A stretch of DNA of 64,000 bases from Affinirhizobium lemnae (GTDB lineage Bacteria; Pseudomonadota; Alphaproteobacteria; Rhizobiales; Rhizobiaceae). The translations under genes and the position numbers were made by a program. Of the stretch, positions 51,746 through 60,655 are shown one piece after another. Location of the stretch: assembly GCF_022968395.1 (NCBI RefSeq), contig NZ_JALJQZ010000016.1, positions 25,050 through 89,049 on the forward strand, read 5' to 3'. Position 1 is the stretch's first letter. Each line of letters starts with the position of its first letter. Below the pieces are notes generated by a model that worked only from the letters and a program-made list of their open reading frames with translations, was not told where the DNA came from and ran no database searches.

Positions 51746-54700
51746 TTACGCCTTCAATTTTCTTAGATTTGAAGCGTCCGGGAGGAAGTATGGCGAGTTG
51801 AAAAGCAAATCTACTGGAGCCGTTCCTGCTACAGCTCCATACAGTTGGTTTTCGCCATCTCTACCGAAAACATCCTCCCATTCGCGTAGCTTTGCGCGAT
51901 ATTGCCTCAAGTTTTTCATCGAAGCAAGTTTTTGCTCAAGTGACGCGCTAACTAGCATTTTCAACGCTAAAACGGCCAACCCCTCTATATTTGCAGTTTC
52001 TTCCCCACGGAGAGGAATGATCAGTATTGGTGTTTCTAGGAAATGGCCGGCTTGTGTGATGCCTTCATCTAGTGCTTGTCCAAGCACACCCAAGGCTTCT
52101 ATTCGCCGAGGAAGACCCGAATGAACTTCTCCAACAAGTTCGAGAATTGGTGATGATTCTTTGCGGTCAATACTAAACATGGTATGCCAAAGGACCTCAT
52201 CGACCATGTGTGAAACGCTTGAAACCGCCTTGCGGTCATCCGTCGACATCTGGTGCTCTTTGAGACCGACACGTTCTAATGCCCGAGCAACAGCCGGCGC
52301 TATCGAGTCTTGCGGACGGCTCGTGCCCACCGTGACGGTCTTCGCTTGATGTCTAATGGTGTCCACAGGACGGCTTAGTTCTTCAATAGCTTCGCGCAAG
52401 ACACCTAATGCATCTCTAATAACAGTTGAGGTGTCGTTCGACCACGGAGTTGTCACACACTTTTCGATTGCAAAGGTCGCGTTACAAATGCGACCGATAT
52501 AGCGGGCACTCAAACCTGAATCGAGGTTACCGGCTGCTGCATTTAAGATAACATCCCTCAGCTTTTTAGTTCCGCCAGCAACCGCGTCAGGGGATTCATC
52601 CAAAATCGCGCGCTCGAGATCAGCAGATATTAGCTTCAATTGTTGCGCCGCAGCATCTATTGCAAGTGCAGCATGCAACCCAAATAGGTGTCCTGCCACA
52701 GTCGCGAGAACAAACGCCAATCCTGATCCCATTCTGGGCAGTGCTATTACGCGTTCCGCGTCAGTCGCAAATGACTCGGCCTCAGGCCCCCGTGTCGCGA
52801 AAACAATGGGACGTCCATTATGCGCTTTGAAAATTGCAATCTCTTTTTGTACATCTCCCAGAAGAGCGGGCGGCACATCGTTAGCTATCACAAGAGTCAA
52901 GGGCTCTGTTGATAAGTCGATATGCTTCTTGTCTTCCGTAAAGTCCACAGGAATAGACTTATAGCATAGTTCCGACAGCTTTATACGGACTTCCAGCGCT
53001 GCAAGGTAGTTAGCCCCGGAGCCCGTCACTGCCCAGTAGCGCGATCGTGGTGCCACTTCGGCAGCACATTTAGCGATCTCTTGCTCGTATTCAAGAACCT
53101 CAGAGATTCTATCGGGTAAAGCCTCGAGATCTATCATCTCCATGCGGATTTCTGATTTGGAGAGGCTTCGCAGGGTGTCAGCGAGAAATAGGGCTGTCAG
53201 CTTACCCGCCGCAATCTGGGAGTAATATGCCTTGGTGGAAGCGACGGACATCTCAACGTCTCTGCCATCTGACGTGTAGAGGGTCGAATGAGACTTGCGC
53301 ACTAGGTCAGACCCGCGTCGATTGACAATAGCATGCACGAAAACTCCTCTTTCGCGCGCCAAGTCGACTGCTCGGTTGGTGTCCGTCGTCGTACCGGATT
53401 GAGAGACGGCTATCAACAGCGCATCTCTAAAGTCAAACCTGTCTATATCAGCCGACAGTTCCGACGACCGCATAGCTACTACCTTGACGGCCGAGCGATT
53501 GCGCGCGCAGACGGCCGCCTCTATCAAAGCTGCTATTCCGACTGCCGCAACGCCAGCCGTGCCCTGCCCAACTACATATATCTGGTTTAGTCCCTTTGCG
53601 AGACGATTTCGCAGCGATTCCCAAATATCCGTCTGCAGCCCGTCAAAGCTCACGTCGTCGTCAACCCACCGATAGCGCCCGAGCAATGTCTTAGCTACCG
53701 ATGATGGACCGTCATGGACTTCTTTCTGAAGAAAATAACCGTGTTCGCCCCTGAATATATCTCGTGAGAAAATACGGATACTTGAAGGTTGCATCGCCAC
53801 TGCAGGATGACCACCTCCAACTCGAGACGCAACTGGTAAGTCGCTTTCGGCACCAAGCTTCACACAGATGCCCTCGCCATCGTCATCAGCTAATGTGAAG
53901 GTGCTGCGTGCCACCGAAGCGAGGCCATATCCCTCTGACGCAAACATCCAGCCGTCAGGGAGCCTGGAAGCGTAGAGTGTTTGTCCCGAGCCCTTCTGCG
54001 CCAGAAATGCTGCGTCGCTGATCAGGGGACCCATCGCAGCGATGGCCATAGAGCCATCGAGACGTCCGAATACCGAGCGGAACCGAGTGAACAGATCGTG
54101 CGACTCGTCCAAGCGAAACAACACCGGGATCACCTTAGCGTCAGTAGTCACGCGGGGGTCGATGCTTTTGCCCCGCCCGACAATAGCTTCGCGGACCAGC
54201 GTCAAGTGATTGTCAACGTCCCCGTTCAGTGCAAAAACGGCGGCGGACTCAAGGCTTACGGCGTTTTCTCCCGAAAGGGCTGCATGATGCGGATGGCAAT
54301 TTGCTATTGATATCGTCCCGCTTGAGGCCCAGCGAGTATGTGCGAGCACTGAGCAACTCTCCGCTCTGCACGCCAATTCCCATAACAGTATGTCTCTCCG
54401 GATTAACTGTCGAAGTTTGTCGCCGTTGTCACCGAGACTACCTATAAGGTTAGCGGTCTTCTTGATGAAGGTCACTTTCACCACGCCTTCGATGGCGGGG
54501 AACGAAAATACAGTCTCAGGATCGGTTGCTGCTACTATATTGCGAGCTTCCAAGAGATCGAGTGTCGATTGTGAAAGACCATCGAAAGAGGACCTAGGTA
54601 CGTCGAGATGGATCGATATTCCTGCAGAGTCCCTGCCACGTACCTCCAGTCTATCATTCGCTTGCAACACCCGTTCAATTGCATGACTAACATACAGCGC

Positions 54701-55099
54701 AGACGTGTTGCCGTCAGGGACACTTAGAGCGCAAAGCTTAGCAAATTCTAAGACTTCTTCACGCAGTTGCCATCCGTAGTCGCGCAAGAGCTCAATAACC
54801 GCGTCATGCTCGGCGTTCCCGCGCGCTACGTCCATTGAAAGTTCGTTCTCCAAGGACAACAACGCGTCGGCAATTTCCGCCGCAGCTGAGCGAATATCGC
54901 TATTTGTAATGATGCTCACTAACATGTGTGCCGACATAAGATCCTCAAATTTTTCTTCGAGGCGCAGCACTGCCAGTCGGGCAATCTCCGGACCGCTTGC
55001 ATTAGGCGCGCGGATCTGGTCCCTAAGGTCGAAAAGCCATCTTGGATCCTTGGCTAGTTTGGCAAAGGAACGGCTTAAGTAACCCGCAATTCCGCACAT
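51746..55099 (-). CDS. Giant GlmS-like glutamine amidotransferase/SIS protein with C-terminal extension
   Basis: 1117 residues; normal GlmS has about 600. In order: class II amidotransferase with Cys2 (MCGIAGYLSR), an insertion of about 100 residues, RGRDSAGISIH (155-165), HTRWASSGTISIANCHPH (254-271) and LNGDVDN; linker FLQKEVHDGPSSV (457-469); SIS1 (505-640) with VSQSGTTTDTNRAV and SVASTKAYYSQ; SIS2 (685-810) with VTGSGANYLAALEVRIKLSE and FTEDKKHIDLS. Residues 825-1117 match nothing I know. It probably makes glucosamine-6-phosphate or an isomer from a hexulose phosphate and glutamine. Confidence 0.87.
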   Translation of the reverse strand: MCGIAGYLSRSFAKLAKDPRWLFDLRDQIRAPNASGPEIARLAVLRLEEKFEDLMSAHMLVSIITNSDIRSAAAEIADALLSLENELSMDVARGNAEHDAVIELLRDYGWQLREEVLEFAKLCALSVPDGNTSALYVSHAIERVLQANDRLEVRGRDSAGISIHLDVPRSSFDGLSQSTLDLLEARNIVAATDPETVFSFPAIEGVVKVTFIKKTANLIGSLGDNGDKLRQLIRRDILLWELACRAESCSVLAHTRWASSGTISIANCHPHHAALSGENAVSLESAAVFALNGDVDNHLTLVREAIVGRGKSIDPRVTTDAKVIPVLFRLDESHDLFTRFRSVFGRLDGSMAIAAMGPLISDAAFLAQKGSGQTLYASRLPDGWMFASEGYGLASVARSTFTLADDDGEGICVKLGAESDLPVASRVGGGHPAVAMQPSSIRIFSRDIFRGEHGYFLQKEVHDGPSSVAKTLLGRYRWVDDDVSFDGLQTDIWESLRNRLAKGLNQIYVVGQGTAGVAAVGIAALIEAAVCARNRSAVKVVAMRSSELSADIDRFDFRDALLIAVSQSGTTTDTNRAVDLARERGVFVHAIVNRRGSDLVRKSHSTLYTSDGRDVEMSVASTKAYYSQIAAGKLTALFLADTLRSLSKSEIRMEMIDLEALPDRISEVLEYEQEIAKCAAEVAPRSRYWAVTGSGANYLAALEVRIKLSELCYKSIPVDFTEDKKHIDLSTEPLTLVIANDVPPALLGDVQKEIAIFKAHNGRPIVFATRGPEAESFATDAERVIALPRMGSGLAFVLATVAGHLFGLHAALAIDAAAQQLKLISADLERAILDESPDAVAGGTKKLRDVILNAAAGNLDSGLSARYIGRICNATFAIEKCVTTPWSNDTSTVIRDALGVLREAIEELSRPVDTIRHQAKTVTVGTSRPQDSIAPAVARALERVGLKEHQMSTDDRKAVSSVSHMVDEVLWHTMFSIDRKESSPILELVGEVHSGLPRRIEALGVLGQALDEGITQAGHFLETPILIIPLRGEETANIEGLAVLALKMLVSASLEQKLASMKNLRQYRAKLREWEDVFGRDGENQLYGAVAGTAPVDLLFNSPYFLPDASNLRKLKA

Positions 55100-55185
55100 T
55101 ATTTCTGAACCTTCTCGATACTTTATTAGCCTTCGCGGCGTATTGTATTAGAGCCAACACAACATGGCAGTCATCAAGCCCGCCG

Positions 55186-55959
55186 CTAAGAACTGGTTAC
55201 TAGTCGTGCCGCGTCACGATCGGCAATCACATGGACCGCTGAATGCGCTCGCAGGAAGGAAGCAGGGCAATGTGGTCCGATGGTGCCCCGAAGCATGTCT
55301 TTCAGAGCCTCAGCCTTTGCCTGCCCGGATGCAATAAGAACGATGCGGCGCGCCTTGAGGATTGTAGCTATTCCCATAGATATGGCGCGTTGTGGCATAG
55401 TCTCGCCGCTCGGGAAGTGCACTTGGTTTGCTTGAAGGGTCGATGTGGTCAAATCGACCGGTCGGGTACATGAGTCAAACGGAGAACCAGGTTCATTGAA
55501 CGCGATATGGCCGTTTCGTCCAAGCCCCAGCAATTGGATATCCACTCCGCCGACCGATGCAAGTAGGCCCTCGTACACCGCAGCCGCAGCCTCAGGATCT
55601 TGATGTGCTCCGTCAGGTGCGTGAATCTGGGTTAACGGTACATCGACGTGGCGACCGAACTGTTCCACGATTTCATTCCAGTAAGAGTTAGGATGGGAAC
55701 GTGATAGGCCTATATACTCGTCCAAATTGAATGTGTTAACGGCCGCAAAGCTGAGCTTCAGTTCGGTATGCGCTTTAATAAGGGCAGTATAGAATGATCT
55801 AGCTGTTGCACCTGTCGCTAGGCCAATGTTGGCACGGGGATTGTTATTGATCACCTCAACGAAGAACCTTGCGGCCTCTTCACCAACTTCTCGGGCATCT
55901 CCAACAACACTAAAGGATGCGGGGAAGGATTGGCCCGCTTGGTCGATAATTCGGCTCAT
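55186..55959 (-). CDS. nagB: Glucosamine-6-phosphate deaminase-like protein
   Basis: 257 residues. NagB features are GLATGATARSFY, FNLDEYIGLSRSHPNSYW with catalytic Asp/Glu, and LGLGRNGHIAFNEPGSPFDS with the catalytic His. It interconverts glucosamine-6-phosphate and fructose-6-phosphate plus ammonia. It is first in the operon, 86 nt before the GlmS-like gene, so opposite reactions are encoded side by side, unless one enzyme uses a different sugar. Confidence 0.92.
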   Translation of the reverse strand: MSRIIDQAGQSFPASFSVVGDAREVGEEAARFFVEVINNNPRANIGLATGATARSFYTALIKAHTELKLSFAAVNTFNLDEYIGLSRSHPNSYWNEIVEQFGRHVDVPLTQIHAPDGAHQDPEAAAAVYEGLLASVGGVDIQLLGLGRNGHIAFNEPGSPFDSCTRPVDLTTSTLQANQVHFPSGETMPQRAISMGIATILKARRIVLIASGQAKAEALKDMLRGTIGPHCPASFLRAHSAVHVIADRDAARLVTSS

Positions 55960-56615
55960 TAAAAATTGTACCTAGATGGGTTCATTTGTTGCTCAACGAC
56001 CTGAAGTTTCGCTGGAGTGTCCACGGCTTGCTTCATCTCAGCGCTGTATACGCCAATTGCTGACAGCGCGCAAACTGGTGGAGTGAGTTGATGCCCAACT
56101 GGCGTCATACCGGCGTCAGTAAGACATCAACTGGAATAGTCTTCCTAGGTTCTCAAAAATGGATGTGAGAATAGCCTTCAAGAAAGGCGCCCTGCCCGAG
56201 GAGCGGAGCGCTCATCACTCGGAGCGCAGCGGGCAGATCCATCGTTTCATAACCTGGTTCAGAAGACGGAGAACCGGCGTCGCCGGTTCGCATCCACAAG
56301 GAGCGGCCGGGATCGGCCGCCCATCGACCCTACCCTGTACCGCTCTTACGATAGGTCGCCGATCGCGCCAATGGGCAAGCGCGCAAGCGCTGTCGCTCGT
56401 CAGGAAAAACGGCTTTCGCCGTCAGGCCGGCAAACCTTCCGTTTTTCCTTCCTCCCGCCCCATGACCCGATCGGCGTCCTAACGGGAGCGGGCTCAAGCC
56501 CTCCCCCTTCGTTCCGCCGGATGTGGGGGCACATCCTTCGAGAACGAAGGCAGAGGCTTCGCCCACTAGCGGGGCTTGCTCCCAAGGGAAACGGGAAAAA
56601 CTGGAGCAAGAGACC
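55960..56615. other. Gene-free region with operon promoter and a hairpin-rich leader
   Basis: The left part should carry the promoter of the minus-strand nagB operon. Repeats such as ACTGGCGTCATACCGGCGTC near 56098-56117 are present. The middle holds several hairpins, and 56400-56610 is a C-rich leader before the ParB-like gene. No real gene was found. Confidence 0.5.
56271..56320. repeat. Two adjacent hairpins upstream of the ParB-like gene
   Basis: GAACCGGCG (56271-56279) and CGCCGGTTC (56281-56289) are perfect complements around a single T, and GCGGCCG (56303-56309) pairs with CGGCCGC (56314-56320). They may be protein-binding sites, terminators or folds active in single-stranded DNA. Confidence 0.5.
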
Positions 56616-58544
56616 ATGAGCGACATCATCGCGATAGCATTGAACAAGCTGGACGCAGATCCGAAGAACGTCCGGAAGACTTACACCAAGGAGAGCATCG
56701 AGAGCCTGTCGGCCTCGATCCTCGCCAATGGCGTCATTCAAAACCTTGTTGCGCGCAAGGCATCCAAGGGGAGATACCTCGTAACCGCTGGCGGTCGGCG
56801 CCTTGCAGCCCTCAATCTTCTGGCCGAACGGGGCGAGATCACGGCTGACTACGCTGTAAATGTCATTGTCCGGGAGGTGGGTGACGCCACGGAATTAAGC
56901 CTGACCGAGAACGTGATGCGGGAAGCAATGCACCCCGCCGACCAGTTCGAGGCATTCAGAGCGTTGTTCGATGAGGGCAAGTCCATCAAGGACATCGCCG
57001 CCCGGTTCGGGACAACCGAAATCATCGTCAATCGCCGTCTTGCGCTGGCGAAGGTTTCCCCTGTCCTGTTCGCGGCGTTCCGCGCCGAGGATATGACCTT
57101 TGAGCAGCTTGCCGCCTTCACCATCACCGACGATCACGCTCGACAGGAAGAGGTTTGGAATGCCCTCCCCTCATGGGATCGCAGCGCCAACACAATCAAG
57201 CGCCGTCTCGCCGTGGATGAAGTCCCTGCAAGCGACAAGCGGCTCGCGCTGATCGGCGGTTTAGAGGTTTATGAGGCGGCTGGCGGTCCAGTGCGCCGCG
57301 ACCTGTTTGCCGAGCAGGGAGGAGGCTTTGCATGCGATAGCGGCTTGCTTGAAATGCTGGTTGCCGAGAAGTTGGAGGTCGAGGCGGAAGCCGTGAAGGC
57401 CGAAGGCTGGAAATGGGTCGAGTGGTGCGCTCAGCAGCCGGATAACATCTATCAGATGGCCCGGGTTTACCCGCAGCGCTTGGACCTAAGCGATGAGGAT
57501 CAAGCCAAGCTTGACGCTCTGACCGAGCGTTATGACGAACTGGCGGCGCAGATCGATGCGGATCAGGAGGATGAAGGTGCAGAGGCCGCCTTGTCCGCCG
57601 TCGAGCAGGAAATTGCCGTCCTGCAGAAGCGCGAAGAAGCCTATCGCGGCGAAGACCTCGCAATGGCAGGGGCAATCGTCACAATCGACCATTGGGGCAA
57701 GTTGTCTGTGCTGAGAGGCCTTGTCCGCGACGAGGACAAGAAGAAGGCCGAGGCCACGGAAGGGAAGCAAGGCGGGGCGACCGAGGAGGCTGACGGCGCT
57801 TCGAAATCTAGGGGGCTGACCCATTCAGCCGCATTGATTGAAGACCTGACCGCTCAGAAGACGGCGGCACTTCGTGTCGAGCTGGCGAACAATCCCGACA
57901 TTGCGCTTGTGGCGGTCGTCCACGCGATGTTGCTCAAAGTGCAGTATCGCACGGCATGGGGCATTCCCGGCCACCAGAGCGCGCTTGAAATCTCTGTCAC
58001 TCATGAAGTGCTGGACGGTTCGATGAAGCGTCCCGCCGAGAACAAGGCCCTTGAGGCGTGGGGAAGCCTTGAGGAAAACTATGGGCATCGGCTTCCCGGC
58101 GATCCTGCTGACCTTTGGGAATGGCTGATGGATCAATCGCAAAGCGAATTGTTGCAGCTTCTGGCCTATGCCGCCGCCCATTCCGTCAATGCGGTTGAGA
58201 AGAAGTTCAGCAGTCGCAGCCAAGCGCTGGCCCATGCAGACCAGATGGGCCGCGCATTGAACGTGGACATGCGTGACTGGTTTGAGACTACGGCGGAAAG
58301 CTATTTCAGCCACGTCAACAGGCCGACCATTCAAGCCGTTGTTGCCGAGGTGCGCGGCGAGGATTTCGCCGCTGGTGTTGGCAACATGAAGAGGGGCGAG
58401 GCTGCGGAGTATGCCGCCAAGTCCATCAAGGAGAGCGGTTGGCTTCCACCTCACGTTCGGATCGCGTCTGACCCCGACGCAGAGGGTGAGGCTGAAACCT
58501 CAGAGGACAAGAACGAACACTCGTTCCCGATGGCAGCGGAATAA
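56616..58544 (+). CDS. ParB/RepB/Spo0J-family protein, plasmid accessory type
   Basis: 642 residues from ATG 56616. The ParB N-terminal domain (LDADPKNVRKTYTKESIESL, then SILANGVIQNLVARK, VTAGGRRLAAL and LSLTENVMREAMHPADQFEA) and the HTH (GKSIKDIAARFGTTEIIVNR) are clear. A long helical middle and C-terminus follow. No parA is adjacent, so it is not a simple partition pair; proteins of this size are frequent in plasmid leading regions of rhizobia. Confidence 0.85.
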   Translation: MSDIIAIALNKLDADPKNVRKTYTKESIESLSASILANGVIQNLVARKASKGRYLVTAGGRRLAALNLLAERGEITADYAVNVIVREVGDATELSLTENVMREAMHPADQFEAFRALFDEGKSIKDIAARFGTTEIIVNRRLALAKVSPVLFAAFRAEDMTFEQLAAFTITDDHARQEEVWNALPSWDRSANTIKRRLAVDEVPASDKRLALIGGLEVYEAAGGPVRRDLFAEQGGGFACDSGLLEMLVAEKLEVEAEAVKAEGWKWVEWCAQQPDNIYQMARVYPQRLDLSDEDQAKLDALTERYDELAAQIDADQEDEGAEAALSAVEQEIAVLQKREEAYRGEDLAMAGAIVTIDHWGKLSVLRGLVRDEDKKKAEATEGKQGGATEEADGASKSRGLTHSAALIEDLTAQKTAALRVELANNPDIALVAVVHAMLLKVQYRTAWGIPGHQSALEISVTHEVLDGSMKRPAENKALEAWGSLEENYGHRLPGDPADLWEWLMDQSQSELLQLLAYAAAHSVNAVEKKFSSRSQALAHADQMGRALNVDMRDWFETTAESYFSHVNRPTIQAVVAEVRGEDFAAGVGNMKRGEAAEYAAKSIKESGWLPPHVRIASDPDAEGEAETSEDKNEHSFPMAAE

Positions 58545-58612
58545 TCCCGCCGCTGCTTTCCGCCGGTTACGTCCTCCAGCGTGACCGGCTCCCCTATTCC
58601 AGAGGATAAGCC

Positions 58613-58792
58613 ATGCTTGATTCCGTACCTGATCCGACCCTTGCCGCCGAAAGCTGCTGCCAGCTAATCAACGCCTACCTGAACGATCCGGAGCATGTTG
58701 ATTGGGATGACGTGCAAAAGGCACTCGATACAGCGCTAAAGGCCTTCGATCTACCACCGACCTACATTGAGGAGGCTATTCAGCGCGGCTGA
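58613..58792 (+). CDS. Small protein (59 aa) downstream of the ParB-like gene
   Basis: ATG 58613 follows AGAGGATAAGCC. The product reads MLDSVPDPTLAAESCCQLIN, then AYLNDPEHVDWDDVQKALDT, and ends with AIQRG. It is acidic and helical, with natural codon use. Position 69 nt after the ParB-like stop suggests the same transcript. Function unknown. Confidence 0.6.
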   Translation: MLDSVPDPTLAAESCCQLINAYLNDPEHVDWDDVQKALDTALKAFDLPPTYIEEAIQRG

Positions 58793-58905
58793 GTTTACTG
58801 CAAGATCGCACCTTAGCGCCCGCTTTGGCATCGAGCCAATGCGGGCGCTTTCGCAGGTGCCTGGGAGGCAGAAACGTATCGGGGGACGGCACATCAGGCC
58901 GCTTG

Positions 58906-58936
58906 TTGAGAGGAGGCCCGCGCCCCCTCCTCTCAA
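58906..58936. repeat. Hairpin with C-rich tail after the 59-aa gene
   Basis: TTGAGAGGAGG (58906-58916) pairs perfectly with CCTCCTCTCAA (58926-58936), followed by ACTCTCCTCCCC. The layout matches the hairpin at 40756-40786, including the shared CTCAAACTC segment. Confidence 0.55.
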
Positions 58937-59221
58937 ACTCTCCTCCCCACCCGGTTGAATTTCCCCAACAATAACGGGGGTAAATCCTACTCTGGAAATG
59001 TTCCAGATTTCAGCGTGAAGAGAGGGAAGACTCGGAAAAGCATGCTAATAAATTGAAATGTAAGCGCTATTTCAGATGTCGGCTGAACCAGCGCAGCAGC
59101 GCGGAAATGTGTCAACTTGCATCAATTCGGTATCTCAGGCTACAAATCGTAACGAGCGGAACCGTAACCGATTCCGACTCACACATTCTAACAGCTTTTT
59201 GGAGATCACACCCGGCCCAGA

Positions 59222-59312
59222 AAAGAAAAACCGCTCCCGAAAGATCCGGAAGCGGTCTGCAGTTCGAAAATATAAGCAAAATCGTTCTCGCAGACCTCCC
59301 CTCCGATGTCAA
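59222..59312 (-). ncRNA. Candidate antisense RNA (ctRNA) upstream of repC
   Basis: On the minus strand a hairpin CCGCTTCCGG ... CGGGAGCGG (59231-59255) is followed by TTTTTCTTTT, an intrinsic terminator. A TTGACA -35-like box sits at 59307-59312 upstream on the same strand; the -10 is unclear. repABC plasmids encode such a small countertranscript just before repC to control copy number. The exact 5' end is not determined. Confidence 0.6.
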
Positions 59313-59374
59313 TAATCAAAACACCTTTTCGGTGAACGGCGGAGCTTTGTCTGGCCTCTGACAGGAGACGGACG

Positions 59375-60655
59375 ATGGGGGAACCCACACTACAAAAGCG
59401 GCCGAGAGGTCGCAGAATGACGAAGGAGCGAGCCGAATTCCGGCGACTGGCGCAGTCAACGGAAATCAGATCTGTTACCCGCGGACAGCTTGCGGTGCTC
59501 GCTAAGAATCTGATGACGATCGGAATGATCACGACCTCAGAATATGCGTTGCTCGAGGCTATCATAACGACTGCCAAGGCCGATGCCTTTGACAAAGGCG
59601 GGCGCCCGATTGTCTACAAGTCGAACCGACAACTGGGGTATGACATCAACAAGTCACCGGGACGCGTAAGCCGAATTCTCTCCCGATTGTACGACCTCGG
59701 GCTTGTCACAATGCAGGACAGTGCAAATTTCAAGCGCTACCCGATCCGGGACGGCGAAGGAGATATTGCCGACGCCTGCGGCATTGATCTGCGCGTCATG
59801 ATCGCTCGGCACCATGAACTTGATCAGCTGGTGCGCCAGAAGCGGGAAGAGATTCGAGTTCGCGACAACGCAGCGCGTCGCTTCCGTGACGCTCTGCGTG
59901 CCGCGAGGTATGCTCTCGTGTCCTCAACCGAACGAGGCGAAGTCATTCTCGGGCGGATCGGGTCCCGTGTTGAGAAGATCGCGGCCTTCATCGGATCAGC
60001 CAGGTACGCACCGGCCCAAGTCCTCCGGAAGGCAACAATGCTTTTGGAGTGGCTTGCCGACCGACTGCGCAACGTGAAACGGACCCCGCGAACTTCCGGC
60101 ATAGATGCAAATATGACATGCACGGATGTCGAAAACGACATGCACATACAGATTACAACCCCGAAGCCTTTTGAGCCTCGTAATGATGAATGGCGTTCGG
60201 CTAACGCCGAACAAGTCAGCTCACTAAAGGCTGGCTCCGCCAGCAAGAGGGCTTTTGAAGCAAGCCTGGGGAGCCGTTCGCGCCAAAGCAATAGGCAACT
60301 GCAGGTGCGGCCTTCACTTGTGGCGCTGGAAGATGTGTGGCGGGCTACGCCAAGCCTTGCCGAATATGGCTACCAACCCCCGCGTAGTTGGGCGGACCTG
60401 GACCGGATCGCTCCTAAACTTTGCCGCATCGCCGGCGTGTCCGAGGATGCGCGCCAGCGGGCCGTGGACCGAATGGGCCAGCAGGCGGCTGCCGTTGCTA
60501 TCGCTCTGACGTTTGAGAAATACACGCGGGCCGAGATCAGCTCGCCGGGCGGGTATTTGCGGGCTATGACCGACCGCGCCGCGAGCGGAGACCTTCATCT
60601 AAACCGCTCCGTCTTTGGGCTGGCAGCCCGCAACTCGATGGAGGCACACTCGTGA
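59375..60655 (+). CDS. repC: Plasmid replication initiator RepC
   Basis: 426 residues from ATG 59375 after CAGGAGAC. The DNA-binding domain includes IVYKSNRQLGYDINKSPGRV and LYDLGLVTMQDSANFKRYPI, and the C-terminal part has the RepC pattern LCRIAGVSEDARQRAVDRMG and SSPGGYLRAMTDRAASGDLH. RepC alone starts replication in this plasmid group, with its origin inside the gene. No repA or repB is adjacent, so this is a repC-only replicon. The terminal GTGA overlaps the nuclease gene. Confidence 0.88.
   Translation: MGEPTLQKRPRGRRMTKERAEFRRLAQSTEIRSVTRGQLAVLAKNLMTIGMITTSEYALLEAIITTAKADAFDKGGRPIVYKSNRQLGYDINKSPGRVSRILSRLYDLGLVTMQDSANFKRYPIRDGEGDIADACGIDLRVMIARHHELDQLVRQKREEIRVRDNAARRFRDALRAARYALVSSTERGEVILGRIGSRVEKIAAFIGSARYAPAQVLRKATMLLEWLADRLRNVKRTPRTSGIDANMTCTDVENDMHIQITTPKPFEPRNDEWRSANAEQVSSLKAGSASKRAFEASLGSRSRQSNRQLQVRPSLVALEDVWRATPSLAEYGYQPPRSWADLDRIAPKLCRIAGVSEDARQRAVDRMGQQAAAVAIALTFEKYTRAEISSPGGYLRAMTDRAASGDLHLNRSVFGLAARNSMEAHS

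Noticed and set aside
56523..56615. N-terminal extension of the ParB-like protein
   Set aside because: The sequence is a C-rich leader; the conserved ParB start follows ATG 56616.
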